A DNA stretch of 64,000 nucleotides from an uncultured Alistipes sp. (GCA_900541585.1 UQKD01000007.1:56257-120256), one strand, 5' to 3'. Positions 31,985-41,212 are shown, numbered from the stretch's first letter. A program made the numbers and translations. The notes: generated by a model not told the origin, from the sequence alone.

Positions 31985-32842
31985 ATGAGCGAAAAGAAAC
32001 CAACAAGGCAGGCGGAGATTGTATTTGCCGCCATGAAAGCAATCGAGGCCAACGGCGGCGAAATGAGGATTTCGGATATATACGAAACCCTCGCATCATC
32101 GTTCCCGCTGACCGATTATGAAAAAGAGGAGACCAAGAGCGGGGTCATCCGCTGGAAAGCGTATCTCAACTTCTATTCGATAGAGGTCGGCAAGGTCGGG
32201 TATCTCGTCAAAAAGAGCGGGATTTGGCATCTGACGGAAGAAGGAGCGAAAGCTCTTGCCGCCGGAGCCGGAGAGTTCTTTGCCGATTTTCACGGCAAGT
32301 TTTCCAAGATACAGAAAGAACACGCGGTATCTGTCATCGAGGATAACGCGGATCAGCCCGATGATTTGGATATGCTGCAAGGTCAGGCATCGAAAGGCAT
32401 TCGGGAGTATATCATCAAAAAGAACCCCTACGAGTTTCAGGATTTGGTCGCCGCCCTACTACGGGCAATGGGCTACTATACGCCGTTCATCGCCCCGAAA
32501 GGTAAGGATGGCGGTGTCGATATTATCGCCTACCGAGACCCGCTCGGCACGACCGCCCCGCAGTTGAAAGTGCAGGTCAAGCATTATCCCACCTCGGCGA
32601 TCTCCGTCGATGTCGTCCGTAGTCTGCTGGGGGTTCTCGTCAAGGAAGGCGAAGTCGGCCTGCTGGTTACATCGGGGACATTCACCAGCGAATCCAAGAA
32701 AGAGGCCCGCAACGGGCATCGCTGCCTGCGCCTGATCGACATCGACGAGTTCATTGACCTATGGATTCGCTACTACGACCGCATGAGCGAGGAGGACAAA
32801 GCTCTGCTCCCGATTATTCCTGTCTATTTCTTGAAAGCATAA
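31985..32842 (+). CDS. Mrr-like type IV restriction endonuclease
   Basis: 285 residues. N-terminal winged-helix Mrr_N region (RQAEIVFAAMKAIEANGGEM, DYEKEETKSGVIRWKAYLNF) followed by a Mrr_cat/restriction endonuclease-like domain: FQDLVAALLRAMGYYTPFIA, GKDGGVDIIAYRDPLG, and LKVQVKHYPTSAISVDVVRS, giving the E/D...D...QxK catalytic pattern. Mrr-type enzymes cut modified foreign DNA, so this prophage gene probably protects the lysogen against other phages. Located beyond the lysis genes near the prophage end, the usual place for accessory genes. It starts immediately after a leader hairpin that may limit translation. Confidence 0.85.
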   Translation: MSEKKPTRQAEIVFAAMKAIEANGGEMRISDIYETLASSFPLTDYEKEETKSGVIRWKAYLNFYSIEVGKVGYLVKKSGIWHLTEEGAKALAAGAGEFFADFHGKFSKIQKEHAVSVIEDNADQPDDLDMLQGQASKGIREYIIKKNPYEFQDLVAALLRAMGYYTPFIAPKGKDGGVDIIAYRDPLGTTAPQLKVQVKHYPTSAISVDVVRSLLGVLVKEGEVGLLVTSGTFTSESKKEARNGHRCLRLIDIDEFIDLWIRYYDRMSEEDKALLPIIPVYFLKA

Positions 32843-32854
32843 AACCATCATATT

Positions 32855-33352
32855 ATGAGAAAACTCTTATCTATCCTATTCCTATCCCTTTGCGTCGCAG
32901 CTTGCTCCAAAGACGACGCCCCACAGCCGGAGATGAACGAAACTGTCAAACAGATTTGGCAGACCCTCAATGGAACCTATATCGGATTCCACGAGGATAA
33001 ATTATCCTCTGCTGCCTCCTACACGGAAACCATCGTCTTTCAGCCCTATTCCAAGCCGAAAGAGATTAAGCCGACGGTAATCCTTTTCCCTGATTTCACG
33101 GCATACGGAACCGCCGTAATAACCGACACCCGATTTGAAGAGATCAGCGGCTCATCGACCTGCTATTACTCAATAGACGTAAAATATGAGGGGGCAACCC
33201 CGACGATCTCATTCTTTGAATACGGAACGGACGGCGAAGTAGTGAACCGCGAAGATAAGCGCAATATCAAGGTCATCGACGCCTCCTCTTTCAAAATGTG
33301 GGATTATGGCTTGACCGAGGCAGAGAATGCGATAATCTACGCCAAGCAATAG
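32855..33352 (+). CDS. Hypothetical lipoprotein, 165 aa
   Basis: Lipoprotein signal MRKLLSILFLSLCVAACSKD with lipobox VAAC. Beta-rich body (NGTYIGFHEDKLSSAASYTE, YYSIDVKYEGATPTISFFEY). Bacteroidales encode many such small lipoproteins, often of lipocalin-like or immunoglobulin-like fold; function unknown. 12 bp downstream of the Mrr-like gene and probably co-transcribed. It could be a lysogenic conversion factor or belong to the host side of the junction. Confidence 0.65.
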   Translation: MRKLLSILFLSLCVAACSKDDAPQPEMNETVKQIWQTLNGTYIGFHEDKLSSAASYTETIVFQPYSKPKEIKPTVILFPDFTAYGTAVITDTRFEEISGSSTCYYSIDVKYEGATPTISFFEYGTDGEVVNREDKRNIKVIDASSFKMWDYGLTEAENAIIYAKQ

Positions 33353-33369
33353 AAATCCAAATAAATCAC

Positions 33370-33456
33370 TATCTTTGCGGTACTGATAACCCCGTATCAG
33401 TTGCGTTGAATACCCCTCTCGACAGACCGATAGATCGGGCGTTGAGAGGGTTTTTT
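33370..33456 (+). ncRNA. Candidate small RNA with promoter and terminator
   Basis: A -7 box TATCTTTG (33370-33377), then hairpin CTGATA-ACCCCG-TATCAG (about 33383-33400), then a strong terminator: CCCTCTC (33414) pairs with GAGAGGG (33444), with an internal CCGAT-AG-ATCGG hairpin, followed by TTTTTT (33451-33456). The transcript would be about 70 nt with no ORF. It could simply be a leftover terminator with a chance promoter. Confidence 0.45.
33414..33456 (+). terminator. Rho-independent terminator at the prophage end
   Basis: 7-bp stem CCCTCTC / GAGAGGG with inner hairpin, followed by six U. This would end transcription of the Mrr-like/lipoprotein unit and protect the downstream sigma gene from read-through. 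Confidence 0.7.
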
Positions 33457-33855
33457 ATTCGATTCTGTTACCCGTCTGTTACCCAGCCTCCAAAGTGGTG
33501 TTCATTGGCTATAAATAAACCAATATGTAATAGCGAGTTACAACCCATTTTGGAAAGATACCATAGATTTTGCATCGGCAAATAATTGCCGCAAACCACG
33601 ATCCGGTATTATCGGCAACGGCTTCAGGAGCTCCGTACGAGTGCCTATTTGTGACTCGGAATCATGGTACAAACGAAGGAAACAACAAGTCCACGACGGT
33701 CCGAACGGCATTAAAAGCGGAGGACATTTCAGATGTTCATGCCGAATCGCTTGTTTATTACGGGAATTTTTGCGAACATTGTAAACAGGTTGTGCGCTGA
33801 AAATGGAAAATAGCCCCCGGAATACAATCCCAAAAAGCTTCGCGGCGTGTAAAAC
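33457..33855. other. Prophage-host junction region, no convincing gene
   Basis: About 400 bp between the terminator and the sigma gene. It contains a doubled TCTGTTACCC repeat (33464-33484) and several weak hairpins. A 76-codon open frame (33570-33800) lacks a recognisable domain or promoter and is not annotated. The host upstream region for the sigma gene must lie here, but I find no TAnnTTTG box close to 33856. Confidence 0.5.
33464..33484 (+). repeat. Doubled 10-bp direct repeat near the prophage edge
   Basis: TCTGTTACCC occurs at 33464-33473 and again at 33475-33484, 1 bp apart. It could be part of an attachment site or integrase arm-binding site, or chance; the other prophage end is outside the window so this cannot be tested here. 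Confidence 0.4.
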
Positions 33856-34426
33856 ATGGACATAAAGAGAGACAAGGACGATGCGTCTTTATGGAATCGA
33901 TTTCTCGACGGAGACCGGGAGGCTTATGCGTATATTTTCGAGAGATATGTCCGTGTGCTGTTTATGTACGGGTCCCAGTTCACCGGCGACCGGGAACTGG
34001 TAAAAGACTGCATCCAGGATGTTTTCGTCAAGATATACTCCAACCGAAGCAACCTGCGCCCTACCGACAACATCAAATACTACCTGTTCGCGGCGCTCCG
34101 CAACAGCCTCATAAACGCCCTGAAACGCGACAAAGCCCGATTCGGAGGGGGGGGGGGGTTCCGACACCGACGCAAAGGCGAAAGAGCAGGCCTGTGAGGA
34201 CGCATCCCGCATAATCGAAATCCGGGAAGAGGAGGCGATCATGCAGAACAGGGTCGCCGAAATCATGTCGGCCCTCACGCCGCAGCAAAAGCGGGCCGTG
34301 CATTACCGGTATATCGACAATCTCAGCATCAGCGAGATTTCCGACGTCATGAATATGAGTTACCAGGCTGTCCTGAACACCATCCAACGGGCTTTGAAGC
34401 GAATCCGCACAAATTATTTGAATTAA
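33856..34426 (+). pseudogene. ECF sigma factor, frame disrupted by a 12-G run (possibly phase-variable)
   Basis: Region 2 is intact (DGDREAYAYIFERYVRVLFM, DCIQDVFVKIYSNRSNLRP) in the first frame, which ends at 34197. Region 4 (ALTPQQKRAVHYRYIDNLSI, SISEISDVMNMSYQAVLNTI) continues in another frame to 34426. The break is at a run of 12 G (34147-34158). Removing one G, or adding two, fuses the two parts into one normal-length ECF sigma factor of about 190 residues. It precedes a FecR anti-sigma gene and a SusC/SusD locus, so it would be the activator of that locus. Genuine off-state, permanent mutation and assembly error remain possible. Confidence 0.8.
34147..34158 (+). repeat. Poly-G tract (12 G) in sigma factor gene
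   Basis: Twelve consecutive G between A and T. 12 G gives a truncated sigma factor (113 codons), 11 G or 14 G restores the frame. Such tracts change length by slipped-strand mispairing and are a common basis of on/off phase variation. Confidence 0.85.
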
Positions 34427-34487
34427 TTTCCGGAAAAGTGATTATAAAATCCGAGCCGCGGTGTTTACTGTATAAAACTGCGCCCGG

Positions 34488-35669
34488 ATGGACAACAAAG
34501 ATTATAAACTCTTTACCCTCGAAGATTTCCTATCGGACGATTTTTTCATTGCATCGGTGAAAAGTCCCGTACGCCAAAGCACCGCTTTCTGGCAGGACTT
34601 CGTAGCGTCCGATCCGCCCAATATCAGCGAATATCTCGTCGCCCGGAGGTATATCGAATCCTCGAACGAAATCCTGCCTTTCATTACCGACCGGGAGATC
34701 TCCCTGCTATGGGACAACATCGTCGCGGAAACGGGCCTGAACAAACCGGAACGGCGCCCCCGCCGGAAATACATGCTCTACCCGGCGGCCGTCGCCGCGT
34801 CGGTCCTGATGCTGTTCGCCCTGTGGCCGTCGGACGACGTGACGCGGCATGTCGAAATCTGCGAATACGCCTGCGCAAAAGCCGACTCCACTGAAAGCAG
34901 GGAGGCCAAACTGATCCTGTCGGACGCCAAAACCGTGGTCATCACGGACAAGGAGGCCGAAATCCGCTACGACGATTCGAAAATCACGGTCAGCCGGTCG
35001 CAGATACCCAAGGAAGAATCGGCCAAATACAACCAGCTCATCATCCCGAAAGGCAAAATGTCGCGCCTCACCCTATCCGACGGAACCAAAGTGTGGGTCA
35101 ATGCCAATACACGGATCGTCTATCCGGCGGAATTCACCGGCAAGCAGCGGGAAATCTACGTCGACGGCGAAATTTTCCTCGACGTCGTGCACGACGACCG
35201 TCCGTTCATCGTGCGGACCAAAGGACTGAACGTCGAGGTCATGGGAACCCGTTTCAACGTATGCGCATACGACAAAGGGGAACTCGAACGCATCGTCCTG
35301 GTGGAAGGGTCCGTACGGGTCGCGGACAAGACGGGAGGAAACAAGAGGGTCCTCGAACCGAAGCAGATGTACGAAGCTGCGGGAGGAGAGACGCGCGTCG
35401 AAGAAGTCGACGTCCGCAAATACGCATCGTGGATCGAGGGATTGTACTATTTCGACAGGGAGAGGCTGGAAAACGTCGCCCGGCTTCTGTCCGATTATTA
35501 CGGTGTCTCGATCGTTTGCAGCGAGAAAACGGGCGGGTTCGCCTGCTCCGGCAAACTGGACCTGAAAAGCGACCTCGACGAAGTGTTGCTCGGATTGAGC
35601 CTGAGCCTGCCGGTAGTCTGCGAGCACGTGGGAGACGACATGTATATCATCGTACTCAAAAACGACTGA
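34488..35669 (+). CDS. FecR-type anti-sigma factor
   Basis: 393 residues. N-terminal cytoplasmic part, then one transmembrane helix (YMLYPAAVAASVLMLFALWP, about residues 97-116), then a FecR domain (YNQLIIPKGKMSRLTLSDGT, KVWVNANTRIVYPAEFTGKQ, REIYVDGEIFLDVVHDDRPF) and a C-terminal DUF4974-like domain (YYGVSIVCSEKTGGFACSGK). It should hold the sigma factor inactive until the TonB transporter signals through its STN domain. 61 bp after the sigma gene and 148 bp before the susC gene. Confidence 0.93.
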   Translation: MDNKDYKLFTLEDFLSDDFFIASVKSPVRQSTAFWQDFVASDPPNISEYLVARRYIESSNEILPFITDREISLLWDNIVAETGLNKPERRPRRKYMLYPAAVAASVLMLFALWPSDDVTRHVEICEYACAKADSTESREAKLILSDAKTVVITDKEAEIRYDDSKITVSRSQIPKEESAKYNQLIIPKGKMSRLTLSDGTKVWVNANTRIVYPAEFTGKQREIYVDGEIFLDVVHDDRPFIVRTKGLNVEVMGTRFNVCAYDKGELERIVLVEGSVRVADKTGGNKRVLEPKQMYEAAGGETRVEEVDVRKYASWIEGLYYFDRERLENVARLLSDYYGVSIVCSEKTGGFACSGKLDLKSDLDEVLLGLSLSLPVVCEHVGDDMYIIVLKND

Positions 35670-35817
35670 ATCCCAACCTTAAAACCCCGAAAAACCGAAG
35701 AGCCTATGAGATAAAACCGAATTCCGAAAAAACGACCGGACGATACTGGTACTATCGCCCGGTCTGCGATCTAACCGTTAAACTGCTAAAAATTAACCAT
35801 TAAATCCCTACAAAGGT

Positions 35818-38800
35818 ATGAATAATAACAATAAGTCATGCTGTAAGAAATCATTATTTCGCCGGGAATTGTGGGTGGTACGGATGGCGTTCCTGTTTCT
35901 GACGCTCGGAATGTGGCCGGCAAATGCCGCCGCAGCCGCTCCGAAAGCCACTCTTTTATCGATCAACGCCAAAAACAAACCCGTAAAGGAGGTGTTCGCA
36001 GAGATCGAGAAAAAAACCGAATACATTTTCTTTTATTCCGACGACATCGTCGACGTCGACCGCAGCGTCTCGGTCGACGTGAAAAACGGGAGCGTCGAAA
36101 CGGTCCTCGACCAGATTTTCCGATCGACGGACAACTCCTACGAAATCAAGGACCGCCAGATCTTCATCGTAAAGCCGGAAAAAAGCGCCGCGAAAAAGAA
36201 CGAATCCGTCCGGCAGCAACCCGGTACCAAGCGGATCACCGGCACGGTCACCGACGCCAAGGGAAACCCGCTGGCGGGTGTGAACGTGATCGTGAAGGGG
36301 ACGACGATCGGAGTGTCGTCCAACATCGACGGTACGTACGTGATCGACATCCCGCTCCATGCGTCGCTCGTTTACAGCTACATCGGCTATCTGAACCAGG
36401 AGATCACGCCCGGGGCCGAGAGCATCTGCAACATCGTCCTCGACGAGGACAACCGGGTGATGGAAGAGGTGGTGGTGGTCGGGTTCGGCCAGCAGAAGAA
36501 GGAGAGCGTCATCGGCGCGATCCAGTCGTTCAAGACCTCCGACATGAAGATGCCCGCCGCCAACCTCACGAACAGTTTCGCAGGCCGCATCGCCGGCGTG
36601 ATCTCGGTACAGCAGTCCGGAGAGCCGGGCGCCGACGGGGCGAATTTCTGGATTCGCGGCGTAAGCACCTTTGCCGAGGCCGCGCAGAATCCGCTGATCC
36701 TGATCGACGGCGTGGAGTGCTCCTCGTACGACCTGAACGCCCTCGCCCCCGAGGTGATCGAGAATTTCTCGATCCTCAAGGATGCCACGGCGACGGCGCT
36801 CTACGGATCGCGCGGCGCAAACGGCGTGATGATCGTGACGACGAAAACCGGGCAGGGCGGCAAACCGAAAATCAACCTGCGCGTCGAGGGGCGCATGTCG
36901 ATGCCCACACAGATTCCCGAACTCGCCGACGGCGTACAGTACATGCGGATGTTCAACGAGGCCATCGAAGCGCGCACGCCCGGGGCCGAGCCGAAATTCT
37001 CGGAGGAGGCGATCCAGGGAACGATCGACAAGCTGGACCCCTACGTCTACCCCAACGTCAACTGGTACAAGGAGCTTTTCAAGCGGCAGACCTACACGCA
37101 GGCGGTCAACCTGAACGTCTCGGGCGGCATCGCCAAGCGGGTGACCTACTTCATGAGCGCGTCGATCACCAACGAATCGGGCCTGCTGAAGCAGGCTCCG
37201 GAGAACCCCTTCAAGAACAACATCCACAACCTGCGCTATTCGTTCCAGTCGAACGTCAGCAGCCAGCTCACCAAAACCACCAAGGTGGGAGTGAAACTGA
37301 ATATCCAGGTGCAGGATTACACCGGGCCGCTCAACGACGTGAATTACCTCTTCGGCCGGGTGATGTGGGCCTCGCCGTCGCAGTTCCCCGTGAAATTCCC
37401 GCAGACCGGGGAGATGAACTACATCCCCTTCGGCAACAAATCGGGCGGTCCCCAGTCCAACATGTACGCCAACCCGTACGCCTCGCTGGCGCAAGGCGTC
37501 AACGAGATGTTCAGAACCACCTCGATGGGAACGCTCGATTTCGAGCAGAAGCTGGACTTCATCACCAAGGGGCTTTCCATCACGGGGCAATTCTCGCTCA
37601 AGGTCTTCAACAGCACCTCGACGGGCAAATACATCTCGCCGTTCTACTTCGAGATCGACCCCAACACGCTGGTTAAGAACGACGACGGCAGCTACACCTA
37701 CGACCTGCGCTCGATCAACACCAACGGCAGCAACGCCGCCGTGGCGCGGAACTCGAACTCCAGCGACCGCCTCACCAACACCAACATCATGCTCAACTAC
37801 CAGCGCCAGTTCGGCAAGCACGACGTGAACGCCCAGTTCATCTACCTGCAACGGGGCTACTTCCGCAACAATCCCGCGAGCAACAACTACAACGCCGCAC
37901 TGGGAGAGAGAAACCAGGGTATCGCGGGCCGCCTGACCTACAATTTCGACAGACGCTACTACACCGAATTCAATTTCGCCTACAACGGCAGCGACAACTT
38001 CGTCGAGGGGAAAAAGTTCGGATTCTTCCCGTCGATCGCCCTGGGTTACATCCTCTCGAACGAGAAATTCTTCGAGCCGCTGACCAAAGTCGTCAGCCTG
38101 CTGAAAGTGCGCGGTTCCTACGGTCTGGTGGGCAACTCGCTCACCAGCGAACGCTTCCAGGGCTACACGCACCTGACCATGGACGGCAAGAGCTACTCGT
38201 TCGGCCCGGCGTTCAACAGTTCGATGAAGGGCGCGGTGATAACCCGCTACGGCAACCCCTACGCCACGTGGGAGACCTCGCTGAAAAAGAATATCGGACT
38301 GGAAATCGGTCTGTTCGACAACCGGTTCCTGCTGATCGCAGACTTCTTCCGCGAAAACCGCGAACGCATCCTGCTGACCCGCCAGACAGTTCCCGCGACG
38401 GTCGGCATGGGCAGCGCCACGCCGTTCGCCAACATGGGCAAGACGCGGAACCAGGGCGTGGACCTCTCGCTCGAATATAACCATGTCTTCAATCCCGATT
38501 TCCTGCTGACCTTCAAGGGAACGTTCACCTACGCGAAAAACACGCTGATCTTCCGCGACGAACCCGACTACGAATGGGATTACCAGTACGAGCGCGGCGG
38601 TCCGATGAACCGGATCGGGCCGGCTTACGTCGCACTGGGGCTTTTCAAGGACCAGGACGACATCGACAGCAGCCCCGACCAGTCGGCCGTGATGGCCAAC
38701 GTCAGACCGGGCGACATCAAATACAAGGACCTGAACGGCGACAAGAAGATCGACCAGTACGACCGCACCTACATCGGCGACCCGTACATTCCCCAGATCG

Positions 38801-39276
38801 TCTACGGCTTCGGGCTTTCGGCGAAATACAAGCGGTGGGACTTCTCGGTCTATTTCCAGGGCGTCTCGAAGGTGTCGATCTACATGAACGACATCCACCC
38901 GTTCGGCGTCTACCACAAGAACGTGCTCGGGTTCGTCGCCAAGGACTACTGGTCGGAGAGCAACCCGAACCCCGCGGCCGCCTATCCGCGCCTCTCTCAC
39001 ACCGACGGCCGCGACAACACGGAGGTGCTCTCCTCCTACTGGCTCCGCGACGGCGCGTTCCTGCGCCTGAAAAACCTCGAAATCGGCTACTCGTTCAAGT
39101 GGATGCGGGTCTACCTTTCGGGGGCCAACCTGCTGACGTTCTCGCCCTTCAAACATTGGGACCCCGAACTGGGCGGTTACGACAACAAGCCGGAGTCGTC
39201 CAGCGCCAACCGGGGCAACGGACTCCGATACCCGCTCCAGAAGATCGTGAACATCGGAGCGCAGTTTAACTTTTAA
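35818..39276 (+). CDS. susC: SusC/RagA-type TonB-dependent outer-membrane transporter with STN domain
   Basis: 1152 residues. Signal sequence to about residue 40 (LTLGMWPANAAAAA). STN domain about 42-120 (SINAKNKPVKEVFAEIEKKT, IFFYSDDIVDVDRSVSVDVK), then a carboxypeptidase-regulatory-like beta domain (RITGTVTDAKGNPLAGVNVI), TonB box region (VMEEVVVVGFG), plug domain (IDGVECSSYDLNALAPEVIE, ALYGSRGANGVMIVTTKTGQ) and a 22-strand barrel ending in F. The STN domain means it talks to the FecR anti-sigma. It imports glycan fragments delivered by the SusD-like protein encoded next. Confidence 0.97.
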   Translation: MNNNNKSCCKKSLFRRELWVVRMAFLFLTLGMWPANAAAAAPKATLLSINAKNKPVKEVFAEIEKKTEYIFFYSDDIVDVDRSVSVDVKNGSVETVLDQIFRSTDNSYEIKDRQIFIVKPEKSAAKKNESVRQQPGTKRITGTVTDAKGNPLAGVNVIVKGTTIGVSSNIDGTYVIDIPLHASLVYSYIGYLNQEITPGAESICNIVLDEDNRVMEEVVVVGFGQQKKESVIGAIQSFKTSDMKMPAANLTNSFAGRIAGVISVQQSGEPGADGANFWIRGVSTFAEAAQNPLILIDGVECSSYDLNALAPEVIENFSILKDATATALYGSRGANGVMIVTTKTGQGGKPKINLRVEGRMSMPTQIPELADGVQYMRMFNEAIEARTPGAEPKFSEEAIQGTIDKLDPYVYPNVNWYKELFKRQTYTQAVNLNVSGGIAKRVTYFMSASITNESGLLKQAPENPFKNNIHNLRYSFQSNVSSQLTKTTKVGVKLNIQVQDYTGPLNDVNYLFGRVMWASPSQFPVKFPQTGEMNYIPFGNKSGGPQSNMYANPYASLAQGVNEMFRTTSMGTLDFEQKLDFITKGLSITGQFSLKVFNSTSTGKYISPFYFEIDPNTLVKNDDGSYTYDLRSINTNGSNAAVARNSNSSDRLTNTNIMLNYQRQFGKHDVNAQFIYLQRGYFRNNPASNNYNAALGERNQGIAGRLTYNFDRRYYTEFNFAYNGSDNFVEGKKFGFFPSIALGYILSNEKFFEPLTKVVSLLKVRGSYGLVGNSLTSERFQGYTHLTMDGKSYSFGPAFNSSMKGAVITRYGNPYATWETSLKKNIGLEIGLFDNRFLLIADFFRENRERILLTRQTVPATVGMGSATPFANMGKTRNQGVDLSLEYNHVFNPDFLLTFKGTFTYAKNTLIFRDEPDYEWDYQYERGGPMNRIGPAYVALGLFKDQDDIDSSPDQSAVMANVRPGDIKYKDLNGDKKIDQYDRTYIGDPYIPQIVYGFGLSAKYKRWDFSVYFQGVSKVSIYMNDIHPFGVYHKNVLGFVAKDYWSESNPNPAAAYPRLSHTDGRDNTEVLSSYWLRDGAFLRLKNLEIGYSFKWMRVYLSGANLLTFSPFKHWDPELGGYDNKPESSSANRGNGLRYPLQKIVNIGAQFNF

Positions 39277-39289
39277 CGACCGAAGAATT

Positions 39290-41212
39290 ATGAAACCGCA
39301 ATATATCCTATTATCGCTTTGCCTCGTGCTGGCCGGATGCAGTTACCTGGACCTGGAACCGGAAAAGAAAGGTACGCTCCAGGAGGTTTTCGAGGACCGG
39401 ACCTCCGCCGAGAAGTTCCTGTACGGATGCTACGGCTACCTGCCCGCCTCGAACGACTTCAACGGCGAGCCGCAGGTGTGGGGCGCCGGGGACGAAGTGG
39501 CCCTCACGTCCCAGTGGGGCACCGACTGGCATTGGGCCAAAGCCGCCCACACGGGACAGATCTCGGCCGCAGAGCCGCTCTACAACTACTGGTCGCACCA
39601 CAAAAGCAAGAAACAGCCCTCGCGCTGCGCCGCCTACGACCTCTACGGAGGCATCCGCCAGTGCTACACCTTCATCGACATGGTGGACGGGGTTCCCAAC
39701 GCCAGCGACAGCGAAAAGGCGCGGTGGAAAGCCGAGGCGAGATTCCTGGTCGCCTATTTCCACTACTCGCTCCTGCGGCTCTACGGTCCCATCTGCCTCG
39801 TCGAGGGAATCATCCCGAACGACGCTCCGGAGGAGGTCTACTACCCGACCCGGCGTCCCTACGACGAATGCGTAGGCTGGATCGCCAGGAAATTCGACGA
39901 AGCGGCCGGCGAGCTGAAGGCCTCGCGGGCCTACTCGGCGCTGGACATGGGCCGTGCCAACTACGTCGCCGCCCTGGCCATCAAGTCGCGGATGCTGCTC
40001 TACGCCGCCAGCCCGCTTTTCAACGGCAATTCGGAGTACTACGCCGATTTCAGGAACAAGAACGGGGAGCAGCTCATCAGCCAGACCTACGACAAGGAGA
40101 AATGGAAGGCGGCCCTCGACGCGACCGCGGAAGCGATAGCCGCCGCGGAGCAGGAGGGATACAAGCTGTTCCGGTTCAAGTCCGAAGGAACGTCGCTCAC
40201 GCCGGAGGAGGTCGCCTATCAGACGGCCCGGAACATGGTCACGACGCTTCCCCGCGAAATATCGGACAATCCGGACATGATCTGGGTCGATTCCCGCTCG
40301 CCGGTGAACAGCCAGCAGATGTATGCCATCCGCGGGCTTACGAACAACTCCGTGAGCGTTCCCTACGGCGGCGTTTCGCCCTCGTTCCGGATGGTCGAGA
40401 CCTTCCTGACCAAAAACGGGCTTCCGATCGACAAGGACCCGGAGTTCGACTATCCGCACCGCTACGATCCCGTTCAGGACGAATACGGGGAGTGGACGGC
40501 CAAGATGCACCTCGGGCGCGAGACCCGCTTCTACGCCGACATCGCCTACGACCGGGCGCATGACTACGAACTGCGGGGCAACTGGACCCTCTACCTGCGC
40601 ATGGGCGAAAAGCACCCCGCGACGAAGCTGACGATGGGCAACGACCCGAACCGGGACATGCAGACGATCAACGGCTATCTGGTGAAAAAGACCGTGCATC
40701 CGAACTCCTATTTCCCGAACAATTCGGTCTCCGCCGGACGCATCGACTGGGCATGGCCGCTCGTCCGGATGACGGAACTCTACCTGAACTACGCCGAGGC
40801 ATACGTCGAATACCACGGGACGCTCGCCGGGCAGGCCCTGCAATACATGAACGACATCCGCGACCGCGTCGGCGTGCCGCGCATCGACGATGCGTGGAAG
40901 GGCATTCCCGGCAAAGACTACCGGGAGATCATCCGCCAAGAGCGGACGATCGAACTGATGTTCGAGGGACACCGCTATTTCGACGCCCGGCGGTGGAAAA
41001 TCGCCCACCTGACTTTCGCCGAGCCGTCGAAGCGCTGGAACTGCTTCCCCACGGGCTTCACGACGACCAACGTACAGCCGTACGACAGTTACCTGACGAT
41101 CATGCCGTCCATCGAGACGTCCAAGATATTCGAACAAAAACACTATCTTTATCCGATCGACGCGGAAAATATTTCCAGCAACAGGAACCTGGTACAGAAT
41201 CCGGGCTGGTAA
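39290..41212 (+). CDS. susD: SusD/RagB-type glycan-binding lipoprotein
   Basis: 640 residues. Lipoprotein signal MKPQYILLSLCLVLAGCSYL (lipobox LAGC). TPR-rich helical core (AEKFLYGCYGYLPASNDFNG, WKAEARFLVAYFHYSLLRLY, GPICLVEGIIPNDAPEEVYY) and the family's C-terminal region (RMTELYLNYAEAYVEYHG, RQERTIELMFEGHRYFDARR). It caps the SusC transporter on the cell surface and binds the target glycan. 13 bp after susC, same operon. Confidence 0.96.
   Translation: MKPQYILLSLCLVLAGCSYLDLEPEKKGTLQEVFEDRTSAEKFLYGCYGYLPASNDFNGEPQVWGAGDEVALTSQWGTDWHWAKAAHTGQISAAEPLYNYWSHHKSKKQPSRCAAYDLYGGIRQCYTFIDMVDGVPNASDSEKARWKAEARFLVAYFHYSLLRLYGPICLVEGIIPNDAPEEVYYPTRRPYDECVGWIARKFDEAAGELKASRAYSALDMGRANYVAALAIKSRMLLYAASPLFNGNSEYYADFRNKNGEQLISQTYDKEKWKAALDATAEAIAAAEQEGYKLFRFKSEGTSLTPEEVAYQTARNMVTTLPREISDNPDMIWVDSRSPVNSQQMYAIRGLTNNSVSVPYGGVSPSFRMVETFLTKNGLPIDKDPEFDYPHRYDPVQDEYGEWTAKMHLGRETRFYADIAYDRAHDYELRGNWTLYLRMGEKHPATKLTMGNDPNRDMQTINGYLVKKTVHPNSYFPNNSVSAGRIDWAWPLVRMTELYLNYAEAYVEYHGTLAGQALQYMNDIRDRVGVPRIDDAWKGIPGKDYREIIRQERTIELMFEGHRYFDARRWKIAHLTFAEPSKRWNCFPTGFTTTNVQPYDSYLTIMPSIETSKIFEQKHYLYPIDAENISSNRNLVQNPGW

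Larger units (their letters stand above)
1..33484. mobile_element. Partial prophage of a tailed phage (siphovirus-like), right part
   Basis: Contiguous head, tail, lysis and accessory genes in standard tailed-phage order: terminase, portal, gpF-like head protein, scaffold, capsid, connectors, tail tube, chaperone, tape measure, tail tip, fibres, lysis. The long tape measure and the absence of sheath and baseplate genes suggest a non-contractile tail. The left end is outside the window, and no integrase, repressor or replication gene is visible. The right end is inferred to lie between the last phage-like gene (33352) and the host sigma gene (33856); a doubled 10-bp repeat at 33464-33484 is the best visible junction candidate. 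Base composition shifts to clearly more GC-rich DNA after about 33.9 kb. Confidence 0.9.

Noticed and set aside
1..33484. Mu-like transposable phage
   Set aside because: The gpF-like head protein alone is not evidence; no MuA/MuB, Mom or Mu-type ends are visible, and the tail genes are of siphovirus type.
33570..33800. 76-codon frame at the phage-host junction
   Set aside because: No recognisable sequence, no promoter, poor context; likely chance.
35956..39156. 1066-codon open frame on the minus strand opposite susC
   Set aside because: It mirrors a clear SusC gene; long antisense frames arise from the strong third-position GC bias here and the translation shows no domain.
39311..41143. 610-codon minus-strand frame opposite susD
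   Set aside because: Shadow of a well-supported SusD gene.
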